Positions 16,009 through 26,200 of a stretch of 64,000 nt of DNA are shown one piece after another. The stretch covers positions 2,480,001-2,544,000 of the forward strand of contig AP025576.1 in the NCBI GenBank assembly GCA_022845955.1, in the 5' to 3' direction. Origin of the DNA: Lachnospiraceae bacterium. Lineage in GTDB: Bacteria > Bacillota > Clostridia > Lachnospirales > Lachnospiraceae. A model generated the notes under the pieces. It was not told the DNA's origin, searched no databases, and was given only the letters and a program-made list of their open reading frames with translations. Each line of letters begins with the position of its first letter. Position 1 is the stretch's first letter. The translations under genes and the position numbers were made by a program.

Positions 16009-18225
16009 ATGAATAAAAAAATGGTACTGGACAGGATCCCCTGCCAGTTTTGTGAAGGGCCGTTCTGGGGAAACGGGAAAATGGGAACGGTGCTGTATGT
16101 GCAGAACGGAAAGCTGTGTGTTTCCGTGGATCATGTGGGTTTGTGGGAACTGCGGGAAACGCTTCCGGATATGCCGAAAGCGGATTTTTCCCAAATCCTG
16201 TCCCATAAAAAGGAATTTATTGAGGGCGATCCCCGTTATGTGGAGAAAACCGATATTTTCGGGGAACATATCGGAAGAACCAGGCTGCCGTCCCTCGCGG
16301 CGGAACTGAGCCTGCCCGGAGCCATCACATCCTTTTGGGCGGAGACGGATATGCAGGAAGCCAGAACCACCCTGCGTCTGGAAACGGAGGACCAAAAGGT
16401 GTTCCGGGGAGAGATCTGGCTGGATTCCTGCGTGAACGTGCTGGGAATAGAACTGCACGGGGCCGGGGCCGGCTCCCTGGCGGTCAAAGCGCTCGGCTGG
16501 GATCTGGACTCCCCCCGCCTGAAACCCCTCCGGGACTGGAACTATGAGCCATGCACCCAGACGGAGGAGAACGGCCTGGTTACCGTGCGGCAGCATTTCG
16601 GAGGAAAGGACAGCGCTGTCTTAAGCGCAGGGCGTATGGAATGCGGCGGGGAAAGCCTGTTTCTGGCGGTAAGCATAGAAACCGGAGAGCAGGCCGGGGA
16701 AACGGCCATGGCGGCAGCCGGGAAGGAACGCGTGCTGGATTATCTGAAAAACAAAGACGCCTATCTGGAAGCCCACCTCCGGGACTGGAAAACCTATTGG
16801 GACGGTTTTGACATCCGGGTACCCAACGAACGGCTTCAGGAGGCGTTTGATCAGGAGATGTATAAGCTGTACTGCAACGAACGGGAGGATTCCTCCCCGG
16901 TAACGCTTCAGGGCATATGGAACCCCAATAACCGGATGCCGGCGTGGTATGGGGACTTACATAACGATCTGAACGTGCAGTCCTGCTACTGGCCGGCCTA
17001 TAAAACGGGTAATGGGAAGCTGGTGCGCCCCTATGTGGATTATTACTGCAGGGCGGTTCCCCGTTTTATGGAACGGGCTTATAAACTATTCGGCATCCGG
17101 GACGCGATCCACATCCCCACCATGATGACGCCGGACGGGACCGGCGCAGCCTCCGAATGGTGCTACTGGAACTCCCTTTTAGGGCCGGAGCTGTTCGTGG
17201 CGGTGGATTTCACCTGGTTTTATGAGTATAGCAGGGAGGAAGATACCCTGCGGGACAAGATTTATCCGTTTATCGAAAAGGTGCTTCACCTGTATCAGGG
17301 GATTGCCGTGGAAAAAGAGGACGGTTATCTGCACATTCCTTTTACCACATCCCCGGAAGTGGATAAGGACGGCCATATGTTTATGGCGGATGACGCCACC
17401 TTTACCCTTTCCTGCCTCCATTATCTGTGCCGGAAGATGGACGGTTATGCGAAGCTGCTGAAGCAGGACGGCTCCCGGTGGCAAGACTTCCGCGGCAGGC
17501 TGGCCCCTGTGGTAACGAATGAAAAAGGGCTGCCCGTTTATGCCGGGATTGACGTATTCGCATCCCACCGCCATTTCTGCCACCTGTACCCTATTTATCC
17601 GCTTTGTGAGGAGGCGCACAACGATGTGGCACAGCGCTCCCTGGATACGGCAATCAACCAGGGATTTCTGGAATTTGCCGCCTTTTCCTGCCCTTACCTG
17701 GGAATAATGGCAGCCCGGTGCGGCCGGGGGAATATGTCCAGAACCATGCTGGAACTGTATTGTATGGTATTCCGTTCCCGGAATTCCTTCACCGTTAACG
17801 GGGATCCTTACCGGAACGGGATCCTGCGCATATCCGATACCAATGCGGGGGAAAGCGCCGATGCCTTTACCCTGGAATCCGGGTTCTTTATCCCCACGGC
17901 CCTGTGTGAAATGTTCGTCCACCGGGCCAAGGATACTATCTGGCTGCAGATGGGCATGCCGGATGAATGGAAGTCCTGCAGCTGCAGGGATCTTGCCGTG
18001 GAAGGCGGGCACCGGATCACGACGCAGAGAGAGGACTACCGTATCCGGCGTCTCCTGCTGAAAGCCGGCTGTGAGGAAACGGTTACCCTGCGCTGGAAAG
18101 ACGATATCCCGGCCGCGCGTGTTGTGAAAAACGGACAGGAGACAGAAGGAGCCGGACGGCAGTCACTCACCCTGGCTGTTTTGCCCGGGGATGAAGTGGA
18201 AATAGAATGGGGGAAATTAGGATGA
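16009..18225 (+). CDS. GH95-like glycoside hydrolase, cytoplasmic
   Basis: 738-residue enzyme resembling family GH95 (alpha-L-fucosidases and alpha-L-galactosidases). The (alpha/alpha)6-barrel signature is seen as GDLHNDLNVQSCYWPAYKTGN, corresponding to the catalytic Asn region, and ASHRHFCHLYPIYPL corresponding to the RHxSHL region. The N-terminal part (CEGPFWGNGKMGTVLY) matches the usual GNG start. No signal peptide is present, so it acts on imported sugars. The match is distant, so the sugar specificity is uncertain. ATG 16009 follows GAAGAGGAG directly after the regulator stop, and its TGA overlaps the next ATG as ATGA. Confidence 0.72.
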   Translation: MNKKMVLDRIPCQFCEGPFWGNGKMGTVLYVQNGKLCVSVDHVGLWELRETLPDMPKADFSQILSHKKEFIEGDPRYVEKTDIFGEHIGRTRLPSLAAELSLPGAITSFWAETDMQEARTTLRLETEDQKVFRGEIWLDSCVNVLGIELHGAGAGSLAVKALGWDLDSPRLKPLRDWNYEPCTQTEENGLVTVRQHFGGKDSAVLSAGRMECGGESLFLAVSIETGEQAGETAMAAAGKERVLDYLKNKDAYLEAHLRDWKTYWDGFDIRVPNERLQEAFDQEMYKLYCNEREDSSPVTLQGIWNPNNRMPAWYGDLHNDLNVQSCYWPAYKTGNGKLVRPYVDYYCRAVPRFMERAYKLFGIRDAIHIPTMMTPDGTGAASEWCYWNSLLGPELFVAVDFTWFYEYSREEDTLRDKIYPFIEKVLHLYQGIAVEKEDGYLHIPFTTSPEVDKDGHMFMADDATFTLSCLHYLCRKMDGYAKLLKQDGSRWQDFRGRLAPVVTNEKGLPVYAGIDVFASHRHFCHLYPIYPLCEEAHNDVAQRSLDTAINQGFLEFAAFSCPYLGIMAARCGRGNMSRTMLELYCMVFRSRNSFTVNGDPYRNGILRISDTNAGESADAFTLESGFFIPTALCEMFVHRAKDTIWLQMGMPDEWKSCSCRDLAVEGGHRITTQREDYRIRRLLLKAGCEETVTLRWKDDIPAARVVKNGQETEGAGRQSLTLAVLPGDEVEIEWGKLG

Positions 18226-20747
18226 AGGATTTACATTTGATTTGCAACGCCCATATGGATCCGGTGTGGCTGTGGGATATGGAAGAGGGGATCGCCGCCG
18301 CCATTTCCACCTTCCGTATGGCCGCTGTCTTTTGCGAGGAATATGACGGCCTTGTGTTTAACCACAATGAAGTGGTGCTATACAAATGGATAGAAGAAAT
18401 GGAGCCGGCGCTGTTTGCCCGGATCCAAAAGCTGGTGGAAAAAGGAAAGTGGCACATCATGGGAGGCTGGTATTTGCAGCCGGACTGCAATATGCCCTGC
18501 GGAGAATCCTTTATCCGGCAGATGGAAACCGGAAGGGCGTATTTCCTGGAAAAATTCGGGAAACAACCCGTCACGGCCATTAATTTTGACCCCTTCGGGC
18601 ACAGCAGGGGCCTTGTCCAGCTGTTGGCAAAGGCCGGTTTTGATTCGTATCTTTTCTGCCGCCCGGGGCAGGGGGACTGCCCCCTGCCGGCGGATGATTT
18701 TATCTGGGTGGGGTTTGACGGCTCCGAAATCATGGCCCACAGAGCCGATTCCTACGGAACCCTGATGGGGGAAGCCGGGAAAAAAACGGAGGAATGGATG
18801 GACTCCCAGCGCAGGAAGCCGGAGGATCAACAGCCGCTGACCGGCTGTATGCTCTGGGGTGTGGGAAACCACGGCGGCGGGCCGTCCCGGATGGATCTGG
18901 AGGATTTGAAGGCTCTTAAGGAGCGTACCGGAGACTGGAACCTGCTTCATTCCACCCCGGAGGCCTATTTTGCACAGAGACGCGAAGCGCTGCGGGCGGC
19001 CGGCAGAGAGGAACCCAGAGTGGAACGGGATCTGAATTCCTGGGCGGTAGGGTGCTATACCTCCCAGATCCGTGTGAAGCAGAAACACAGGGAAGCGGAA
19101 GGAATGCTTTCAATGACGGAGAAAATGCTGTCCCAGGCGGCTCTCAGAGGACGGCTGCCTTATCCTTGCAAGGACCTGGAAGAAGCCGGGGAAGCCCTGC
19201 TGTTTTGTGAATTTCATGACATCCTGCCGGGGTCTTCCATCCAGTCCGTGGAGGAAGCAAGCCTGCAGATGCTCGATCATTGTCTGGAAATCCTGAACTA
19301 CTGGAGACGCAGGGCCTTTTTCGCTTTGCTGGAAGGAGAGGCGAAGGCGGAAGAAGGGGAGTACCCGATCTTCATATATAATCCCCACCCCCATCCGGTG
19401 GAGGGTATTTTTACCTGTGATTTCCAGCTTGCCAACCAGAACTGGAGCGACGCCTGGGCCCTGCCGGTAATCACCCGAAACGGGCAGGTCCTGGAAAGCC
19501 AGGCGGAGAAGGAGGCCTGCAACATGAACCTGGACTGGCGCAAAAGAGTATCGTTTTGCGCAGTGCTTGCGCCTTCCTCCATGAACCGGTTCTCCGCAAG
19601 AATAACCATGGCGGATAAAAGTACGGGGAATGCGGCCGGTGAGATAAAAGAAGCCTGCTGTTACGCCAATGACAGAATCCGTGTCCGGATCAACCCGGAA
19701 ACGGGCCTTCTGGATTCTTATATGGTGGATGGCGCGGAATATTTACGGGAAGGCTCCTGCGGGCTGGTGGTGATGAAAACGGATTGCGACCCCTGGGGAA
19801 TGAACCGGCACAGCTACCGGGAAGAACTGGGGCGGTTCCGCCTGATGGGGGAAGAGGAAGGAAGCCGTTACTCCGGCACTTCCAATGAACGCCACGGCGC
19901 GGCGGGCCGCAGGATTCCCAGCGTGCGCGTTGTGGAGGACGGGCCGGTGAAACGGGTGGTGGAAGCGGTCATGGAATACGGCCATTCCCAGGCATGCATC
20001 CGCTACAGCCTGCCGGCAAAGGGAACGAAAATCCAGGTGGAAATCCGGGTGAACTGGGCGGAAAAAGGCGCTTTCCTGAAATGGGAAATCCCCACGGCCA
20101 TGAAGAAAGGGATGCCTTTGGCCGAGACGGCTTATGGCGTGATGGCGCACAGCAGCGACGGGGAAGAAAAGGTGTTCCACCGCTGGTGCGGTTTTTTTGA
20201 CGAAGAAGAGAACCGTGCGCTGACTGTCCTTAACCGGGGAAATTACGGCGTGGACTTTCTGGAGGGTACCATGTGCATATCCCTTCTTCATTCCGCCGTA
20301 TATGCCGCCCATCCTATCGGGGACAGGCCGCTGCTTGTCCAGGATAGGTTCCTGCCCTATATCGATCAGGGAGAAAGAAGCTTTTCCTTTGAAATCAATG
20401 CGGGGGATGGGGAAGAACGCCGCAAATGGGTGACCCGGGAGGCGGTGGTATATCAGGAACCCCCCATGGCGGTGCCCGCCTTCCCTTCCGGAGAAGGGGA
20501 AAAAGGGGGATCGGTCATTCTGGTGGACAATCCGGCGGTGATATTATCCGCCTTCCGGAAAGGCACAGACGATGCCTATTATCTGATCCGTCTTTTCGAA
20601 TCCACCGGAACCCCGCAGGAAACCGGGGTGCGCATACCTGTCCTCAGGCAGGAGCTGTCCGTTTCCCTGGGAGCGTTTGAGGTGAAAACCCTGCGTCTGT
20701 CCGCCGACGGAAAACACCTGGAAGAATGCGGGATTTTCGGGGAATAA
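18222..20747 (+). CDS. GH38 alpha-mannosidase
   Basis: 841-residue intracellular glycosidase of family GH38, which cleaves alpha-mannosyl linkages with a zinc-dependent retaining mechanism. NAHMDPVWLWDMEEG carries the zinc-binding His and Asp; INFDPFGHSRGLVQLLAKAG carries the catalytic aspartate in the DPFGHS motif; FCEFHDILPGSS is the family motif that contributes a further zinc histidine. No signal peptide. ATG 18222 forms ATGA with the end of the GH95-like gene, so translation is coupled. Together these genes suggest import and intracellular breakdown of a mannose-containing, possibly fucosylated, host or yeast glycan. Confidence 0.93.
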   Translation: MKDLHLICNAHMDPVWLWDMEEGIAAAISTFRMAAVFCEEYDGLVFNHNEVVLYKWIEEMEPALFARIQKLVEKGKWHIMGGWYLQPDCNMPCGESFIRQMETGRAYFLEKFGKQPVTAINFDPFGHSRGLVQLLAKAGFDSYLFCRPGQGDCPLPADDFIWVGFDGSEIMAHRADSYGTLMGEAGKKTEEWMDSQRRKPEDQQPLTGCMLWGVGNHGGGPSRMDLEDLKALKERTGDWNLLHSTPEAYFAQRREALRAAGREEPRVERDLNSWAVGCYTSQIRVKQKHREAEGMLSMTEKMLSQAALRGRLPYPCKDLEEAGEALLFCEFHDILPGSSIQSVEEASLQMLDHCLEILNYWRRRAFFALLEGEAKAEEGEYPIFIYNPHPHPVEGIFTCDFQLANQNWSDAWALPVITRNGQVLESQAEKEACNMNLDWRKRVSFCAVLAPSSMNRFSARITMADKSTGNAAGEIKEACCYANDRIRVRINPETGLLDSYMVDGAEYLREGSCGLVVMKTDCDPWGMNRHSYREELGRFRLMGEEEGSRYSGTSNERHGAAGRRIPSVRVVEDGPVKRVVEAVMEYGHSQACIRYSLPAKGTKIQVEIRVNWAEKGAFLKWEIPTAMKKGMPLAETAYGVMAHSSDGEEKVFHRWCGFFDEEENRALTVLNRGNYGVDFLEGTMCISLLHSAVYAAHPIGDRPLLVQDRFLPYIDQGERSFSFEINAGDGEERRKWVTREAVVYQEPPMAVPAFPSGEGEKGGSVILVDNPAVILSAFRKGTDDAYYLIRLFESTGTPQETGVRIPVLRQELSVSLGAFEVKTLRLSADGKHLEECGIFGE

Positions 20748-20774
20748 TATCTGTGAATAAATATAAAAACCTCC

Positions 20775-20805
20775 TTGACTCTCTCATTATGGTATACTCT
20801 ATACT
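20775..20805 (+). promoter_or_regulatory. MerR-type promoter with 19-bp spacer
   Basis: TTGACT (20775-20780), a 19-bp spacer, TATACT (20800-20805). An over-long spacer of this kind is the hallmark of promoters untwisted by MerR-family activators; the MerR-family gene begins 48 bases downstream, so autoregulation is likely. Confidence 0.65.
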
Positions 20806-20853
20806 GTAAATGAGCTCAGGAAACACAAGACACATGCATGTGAGGTAACCCGA

Positions 20854-21675
20854 ATGTTAAAAATAGGTGATTTTTCAAAACTGTCAAGAATCAGTATCCG
20901 TATGCTGCGCCATTACGACGAATATGGCCTGCTGATCCCGGCCTCCATCGATTCCGCAACAGGCTACCGTTATTACGGGGAAAGCCAGCTGATAGAAGCG
21001 GAACATATCCAGGCCCTGAAATGTATGGGCTTTGGCCTTGCCCTGATCCGTGAAATCCTGGAAAAATACGAGGAACCGGAAGAAATGGAACGCTTCCTTC
21101 TTATAAAAAAGAAAGAACTGGAGGCGGAGGCTTTGGAAACGCAGAACCGGATACTTCTTCTTGAAAACACCCTGCGGTGTCTGAGAAAGGACGGAAAACT
21201 TATGAATTATGATGTGGTATTAAAGACTCTGCCGGAACGATATGTGGCAAGCCTTCGGCGCGTTATCCCCGCTTACGATCAGGAAGGCTTGTTATGGCAG
21301 CAGCTCAATGAAGAGATTGTCCCCCTGCATGTGAAACCGGTAACCCCCTGCTATGGTCTGGCTATCTTTCATGACGAAGGCTTTAAAGAGAATGATGTAG
21401 ATGTGGAAATCCAGATTTCCGTGGCAGGAACCTATCAGGATACCGCCAATGTAAGGTTTAAGAAGGTGGCGCCCATTCAGATCGCGTCGGCAACTTATCA
21501 GGGCAGCTATGAACAGATAACTAAGGTGAACAGTGCGGTGGCAGCATGGATTAATGACAACGGGTACGAATTCGACGGTACTTCCTTCTGTATCTATCAT
21601 GTAAGCCCCGCCCAGGCCGCCTCCCCGGAGGAGCTTGTAACCGAGGTCTGCTATCCCGTGAAAAAAAGAGGATAA
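20854..21675 (+). CDS. MerR-family regulator with GyrI-like effector domain (BmrR type)
   Basis: 273-residue regulator. The N-terminal winged helix reads MLKIGDFSKLSRISIRMLRHYDEYGLL, followed by the dimerisation coiled coil (EEMERFLLIKKKELEAEAL). From about residue 115 a GyrI-like small-molecule-binding domain follows (VVLKTLPERYVASLRRVIP to EVCYPVKKRG). BmrR-type proteins sense cationic drugs and activate efflux or detoxification genes; no such target is adjacent on this strand except itself. A strong hairpin follows immediately. Confidence 0.9.
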   Translation: MLKIGDFSKLSRISIRMLRHYDEYGLLIPASIDSATGYRYYGESQLIEAEHIQALKCMGFGLALIREILEKYEEPEEMERFLLIKKKELEAEALETQNRILLLENTLRCLRKDGKLMNYDVVLKTLPERYVASLRRVIPAYDQEGLLWQQLNEEIVPLHVKPVTPCYGLAIFHDEGFKENDVDVEIQISVAGTYQDTANVRFKKVAPIQIASATYQGSYEQITKVNSAVAAWINDNGYEFDGTSFCIYHVSPAQAASPEELVTEVCYPVKKRG

Positions 21676-21680
21676 CTTTT

Positions 21681-21715
21681 ACAGCCGCGCTGCAGGATGG
21701 ATGCAGCGCGGCTGT
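21681..21715. terminator. Terminator hairpin between convergent genes
   Basis: Perfect 14-bp arms ACAGCCGCGCTGCA and TGCAGCGCGGCTGT with a seven-base loop. It lies between the MerR gene and the convergent DUF3892 gene and probably serves both. Confidence 0.75.
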
Positions 21716-21746
21716 CTGTGTCATATACAAGCGTAATGGCTTACGT

Positions 21747-22046
21747 TTACTCTTCAGTAACGGATGGCAGTGTCCCTAAGTTATTGCTTTCCGTATCATC
21801 AGGAAGGGATTTCAGATATTCCGTATCTTTTCTATGGGCGATTCCCACCCCTTTAATTTCCCCGTCCTTTGCCAGAGCCACACCGTCTTCTTTGGAAACC
21901 GTCGTTCCGTCCGACAACTGATAACCGGTAATCCGTCCGCTGCTCTTTACAAGCCCCACAATATCCTTCGCATCATCCTTGGGTGAGGGAATATCGTCTA
22001 ATGCCATTCTGGCCAATGCAGAATCAGGTATATCATTTCTGTCCAT
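21747..22046 (-). CDS. DUF3892 domain protein
   Basis: 99-residue protein. Its second half, RITGYQLSDGTTVSKEDGVALAKDGEIKGVGIAH with the ending NNLGTLPSV, matches the DUF3892 pattern, a small domain of unknown function widespread in Clostridia. I start at ATG 22046, which has AAAGGA upstream; the in-frame TTG at 22085 is an alternative. It stands alone on the minus strand. Confidence 0.75.
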   Translation of the reverse strand: MDRNDIPDSALARMALDDIPSPKDDAKDIVGLVKSSGRITGYQLSDGTTVSKEDGVALAKDGEIKGVGIAHRKDTEYLKSLPDDTESNNLGTLPSVTEE

Positions 22047-22194
22047 AATCTTAAGTATCCTTTCAATAAAATTACCGTCCGACAAGAATTAGTATCCACA
22101 TTGCCTAAAAAGTTATTCAGATAAATGACAAAATGTGTTATCATTATACTTTCAGGAGAAATAAGCCGAGGAGGCGGAAAGAGGGAGAGCTGAT

Positions 22195-22617
22195 ATGACA
22201 AGTGAGTTCGGTATGGCGGTTCATGCGCTTACCTTTTTAAACCATAAGGGGGAAATTGTTTCCAGTGAAGCGCTGGCGCAGAATATCTGTACCAATCCGG
22301 CGCGGGTGCGCAAGGTTATGGCAAAGCTGAAAAAGGCCGGCCTGGTAGAGACGAAGGAAGGGCTGGAGGGCGGCTACCTTTTTTCAAAAAATGCGGGGGA
22401 AATCGATTTGGGTATGGTAGCCGGCGCCCTGGAGGCCAGGTTTGTATCCTCCGCATGGAAGAGCGGGAATCCGGATATGGCCTGCCTGGTGGCTTCCGGC
22501 ATGGCCGGCCTGCTGGACGGCATTTATGACGATTTGGATTCCCTGTGTTACGAAAGGCTGAAAGCGATCACGATAGATGACATCAATGGAAAGATTTTCG
22601 GGCCGGATAAAGGATGA
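22195..22617 (+). CDS. Rrf2-family transcriptional regulator
   Basis: 140-residue regulator with a winged helix typical of Rrf2 proteins (MAVHALTFLNH, SSEALAQNICTNPARVRKVMAKLKKAGLVETKEGLEGGY). Rrf2 members often sense Fe-S state or NO through three cysteines in the C-terminal half; here only scattered single cysteines occur (ACLVASG and SLCYERL), so an Fe-S cluster is unlikely. It is followed by a TetR gene 57 bases later on the same strand. Confidence 0.85.
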   Translation: MTSEFGMAVHALTFLNHKGEIVSSEALAQNICTNPARVRKVMAKLKKAGLVETKEGLEGGYLFSKNAGEIDLGMVAGALEARFVSSAWKSGNPDMACLVASGMAGLLDGIYDDLDSLCYERLKAITIDDINGKIFGPDKG

Positions 22618-22674
22618 CCGGTTTTATTCCCGCAGGCGGCGGGCCGGAATTGACAGCATAAGGAGGGAAGGGGA

Positions 22675-23241
22675 ATGCGCGTTTCGAAGGCATCGGAGGA
22701 AAGAAGACAGGAGATACTGGACGCGGCAATGCGGGTGTTTTATGATAAGGGGTATGAGAAGGCTTCCATCAGTGATATTGCGCTGAAAATCGGGGTTGCG
22801 CAGGGACTGATATACCGGTATTTCAAATCGAAGGAAGCTCTTTTTGCAGGGGCGCTGGATTATTATGCAGGTTGCCTGGCGGAAGAGATGGGGCGGGAAA
22901 TCAGAAATGATAAGACAGCGCTTCGGGAAAAGATCCTGAATGCGCCGTCCTTCTATCATATTGAAGATGACGACAGCTATTATTACAAATTGCTCAGCGG
23001 GCCTGACAGCAAAGGGATCTACCAGCAGTTATCCCTGCGGGTCGCTGAACGGCTGGTTCCGGTGGTGAGGGACGCCATTGCCGCGGATATGGAAAAAGGC
23101 AGGCTGAACTGTGTGGAGGATCCGGAAACAGTGGCTGCATTTTGTGTGTACGGACAGCTGGGAGTCCTTTTCCGGGAAGATTTGAGCGGAAGCCAGAAGG
23201 TGGAGCGGATCAGAAAATTTGTATCGGAGCAGATACGTTAG
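22675..23241 (+). CDS. TetR-family transcriptional regulator
   Basis: 188-residue repressor-type protein. The N-terminal helix-turn-helix is textbook (RQEILDAAMRVFYDKGYEKASISDIALKIGVAQGLIYRYFKSKEALF); the C-terminal ligand-binding domain is not assignable. ATG 22675 follows AGGAGGGAAGGGG. The large PAS-GGDEF-kinase gene begins 12 bases after its stop, so the two probably share a transcript. Confidence 0.9.
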   Translation: MRVSKASEERRQEILDAAMRVFYDKGYEKASISDIALKIGVAQGLIYRYFKSKEALFAGALDYYAGCLAEEMGREIRNDKTALREKILNAPSFYHIEDDDSYYYKLLSGPDSKGIYQQLSLRVAERLVPVVRDAIAADMEKGRLNCVEDPETVAAFCVYGQLGVLFREDLSGSQKVERIRKFVSEQIR

Positions 23242-23252
23242 ATGGGGGAAAA

Positions 23253-26200
23253 ATGGAAAAAGAGGAAAGGTTGGAAAATCAATTCTACAGTCAGGACTGG
23301 ATGAAGGAAATACTGACCGGAGGGAAAACCGGGCTTTGGATGACGCAGCGCGATATGCGGACTGGGCAGATGCAGATGCTTGCGGATGCGCAGATGCATC
23401 TTCTGCTGGGAACAGAGAATATAGAGTTATCCCCGGAAGAGCTTTTTCTGTATTTTGAACAAAGAATAGAGCCGGGCTATGAAAAGGCTGTGCAGGATTA
23501 CACGAACAAGATGATAGAAACCGGGCAGCAGGCAGAGGTGGAGTACTACTGGCGCCATCCGTCCGGTGGGAAAATCTGTATCCGTTGCAGCGGCAGGATG
23601 TACCGGCAGAAAGATGGCATCCAGTATTTCCGCGGGACGCATCAGGATATTACGGAGCTGATACGCCTGAAAAAGGAAAATATCCAGCAGGAGCAGCAGC
23701 TTCGGGATCTGGAATGGCAGAAGGAAAAATATGACAGCCTGTTCCAGTCTGTTTTATGCGGCATCATGCAGTACCGTGTCCTGGAGGACGGTTTTGTTTT
23801 TATAAAAAATGCGAACAGGGAAGCGATCCGAATCCTGGGGTATGGACAGGAGGAATTCTGGCAGAAAGAGAAATGGAATCTGGCGGATACGGTCTGTGAG
23901 GAAGATCGGGAACGGGTTATTTCTGAATTTTATGCGCTCAGGGATGCGGGGGACAAGATGTTTTTTGAATACCGTATCCTGTGCAGAGACGGGGGCCACT
24001 GCTGGATTATCGGAAGTGCGGAGGTAATACGGGATACGGACGATGATCTGATAATACAGAGCGTGTTCCTGGATGTTGACAGACGAAAGAAAATCGAACA
24101 GGAAAACCGGCAGCTGGAGAGACAGCTGGAAGCCGGGGATGAATTCCTGCACCTGGCTTTGGAGCACACATCCATTTATGAGTTTTACTATGAACCGGCC
24201 AGCGGGACAGGCCGCCTTCCGGAGAGAACCATGAGGTTTTATAAAAGGGAATCGCCGGTATGTCCGCATATGCCGCAGGTATTTGCCGGGGAATATGTGG
24301 CGCCGGAATGCAGGGAGGCTTATCTGGACATGTTCCGTGCCGTCGATCAGGGGGCGGCGACGGCCACCGGTGAATTTATGGATAAAAGCCGGAAGCATTG
24401 GCGGAGGGTAACCCTGTCTGCGCTCCGGTATGATAAAAACGGCAGAGCCGGCTATGCGGTTGGGATAGCGGAGGATATTACCAAGGAAAAGGAAATGGAG
24501 ACAGCGCTCCGGGAAGCCCGGTCCAGGGATTCCCTGACAGGCCTGTACACAAGGGAGGCCGGAATATACCAGGTGAAGGATTATCTGGAGAAAAAAAGCC
24601 CGGTTCTTCCCTGCTGCCTGATGCTCCTGGATATGGATGACTTCCGCAAAATCAATGATAACTGGGGCAGCACCTTTGCTGATGTGGTGCTTCAGGAAAC
24701 GGCAGACATCCTCCGGCGCGAAACGAACGAGGGGGATATCCTCATCCGCCTTGGCGGGGATGAATTCATGATATTCCTGAAGGACTGCAGCCGCCGTGAA
24801 GCGCTGGTGAAGGGGGAACGGATTACGGAACGGATCCGGCGTCTCTCTCCCGAACGGGAGGAGGATTTACAAATATCCGCCAGTATCGGAATCTGCGCCT
24901 CCTCCGTGGTGGAGGATTACAGCGGACTGTACCGGTGTGCCGAGAGCACCCTGCAGTATGTGAAGGAAAAGGATACGGGCCATGTGGCATGCTATCTGGA
25001 TACCTCCAACGATCTGGGGACATGGCTCACCAACCTGTATGCGGACGGGATGGAGATCACTGCCATTGACGGCAGCAGGCTGAGCGCCGACGAGGAGCTG
25101 ACCGCATTTGCCCTGGAGCTTTTGGGAAAATCCAGGAATATTTCCGATGCCATGAACCTGCTGCTTGTGCGCATAGGAAAACGTATGAAGCTGGATCGGG
25201 TGAGCATCAGTGAAGCGAACCAGGAATACCAGAGTATTTCCTGTATTCACCAATGGGCGGCCAATCCTACGAATTTTTATGGAACCTCTCCGGTTTATCT
25301 GAGCCGGGAGGAAATGGATTATGTGATAGGCATGTATGCGGAGGATGGTACAAGCTCGGAAAAGCACATAAAAAACAAGAAGATCATGGCAAGCGTCCTG
25401 CATGCGGCTTTTTGGAATGAAGGAAAGTACGCCGGAGCACTCTGCTGGGAAAAAAATGTGGAAAACTACCAGTGGAACGAGGAAGAAAAGAGGCTGCTGA
25501 AGGAGCTGGCCCATATCATCTGTTCCTTTACCATGAAGGCCAAAGCCGATGCGGTGAGCCAGGCAAAAACCGACTTCCTTTCCAGCATGTCCCACGAAAT
25601 AAGGACGCCCATGAATGCCATTATGGGAATGACGGCGATTGCCAGGACGGTACTGGACGATAAGGCGAAAACCCTGGAATGCCTGGATAAAATAGAAACA
25701 GCCAATGCCTACCTTCTGCAGCTTATCAATGATATTCTGGACATGTCCCGCATTGAGAGCGGAAAGGTGGAGCTGAACATACAGAGGATGAATCTGCACC
25801 GCATGGTTAACGGCCTCGGCGTGCTCATCGGCCCCCAGGCCCAGGCGAAGGGAATCCTCTTCACGGTAAAAGACGGCTGCGGCGGGGAAAAAGAGGTAAT
25901 GGCAGATGAACTGCGCTTAAACCAGGTGCTGATCAACATTCTGGGCAACGCGGTGAAGTTTACTCCGGTGGGAGGCCATGTGACCTTCACAATGGAACAG
26001 CTGGAGGCAGGGGATACGAAAGCGGTGTTCCGCTTTGGTGTGAAAGACGACGGCGTGGGCATCAGCAGGGAAAAACAGACAACTATTTTCAACGCGTTTG
26101 AGCAGGAGGATAAAAGCACCGCATCCCGCTACGGCGGGACCGGTCTGGGCTTGTCAATATCGGCGCGGCTTGTGCAGATCATGGGAGGCAAGCTGGAAGT

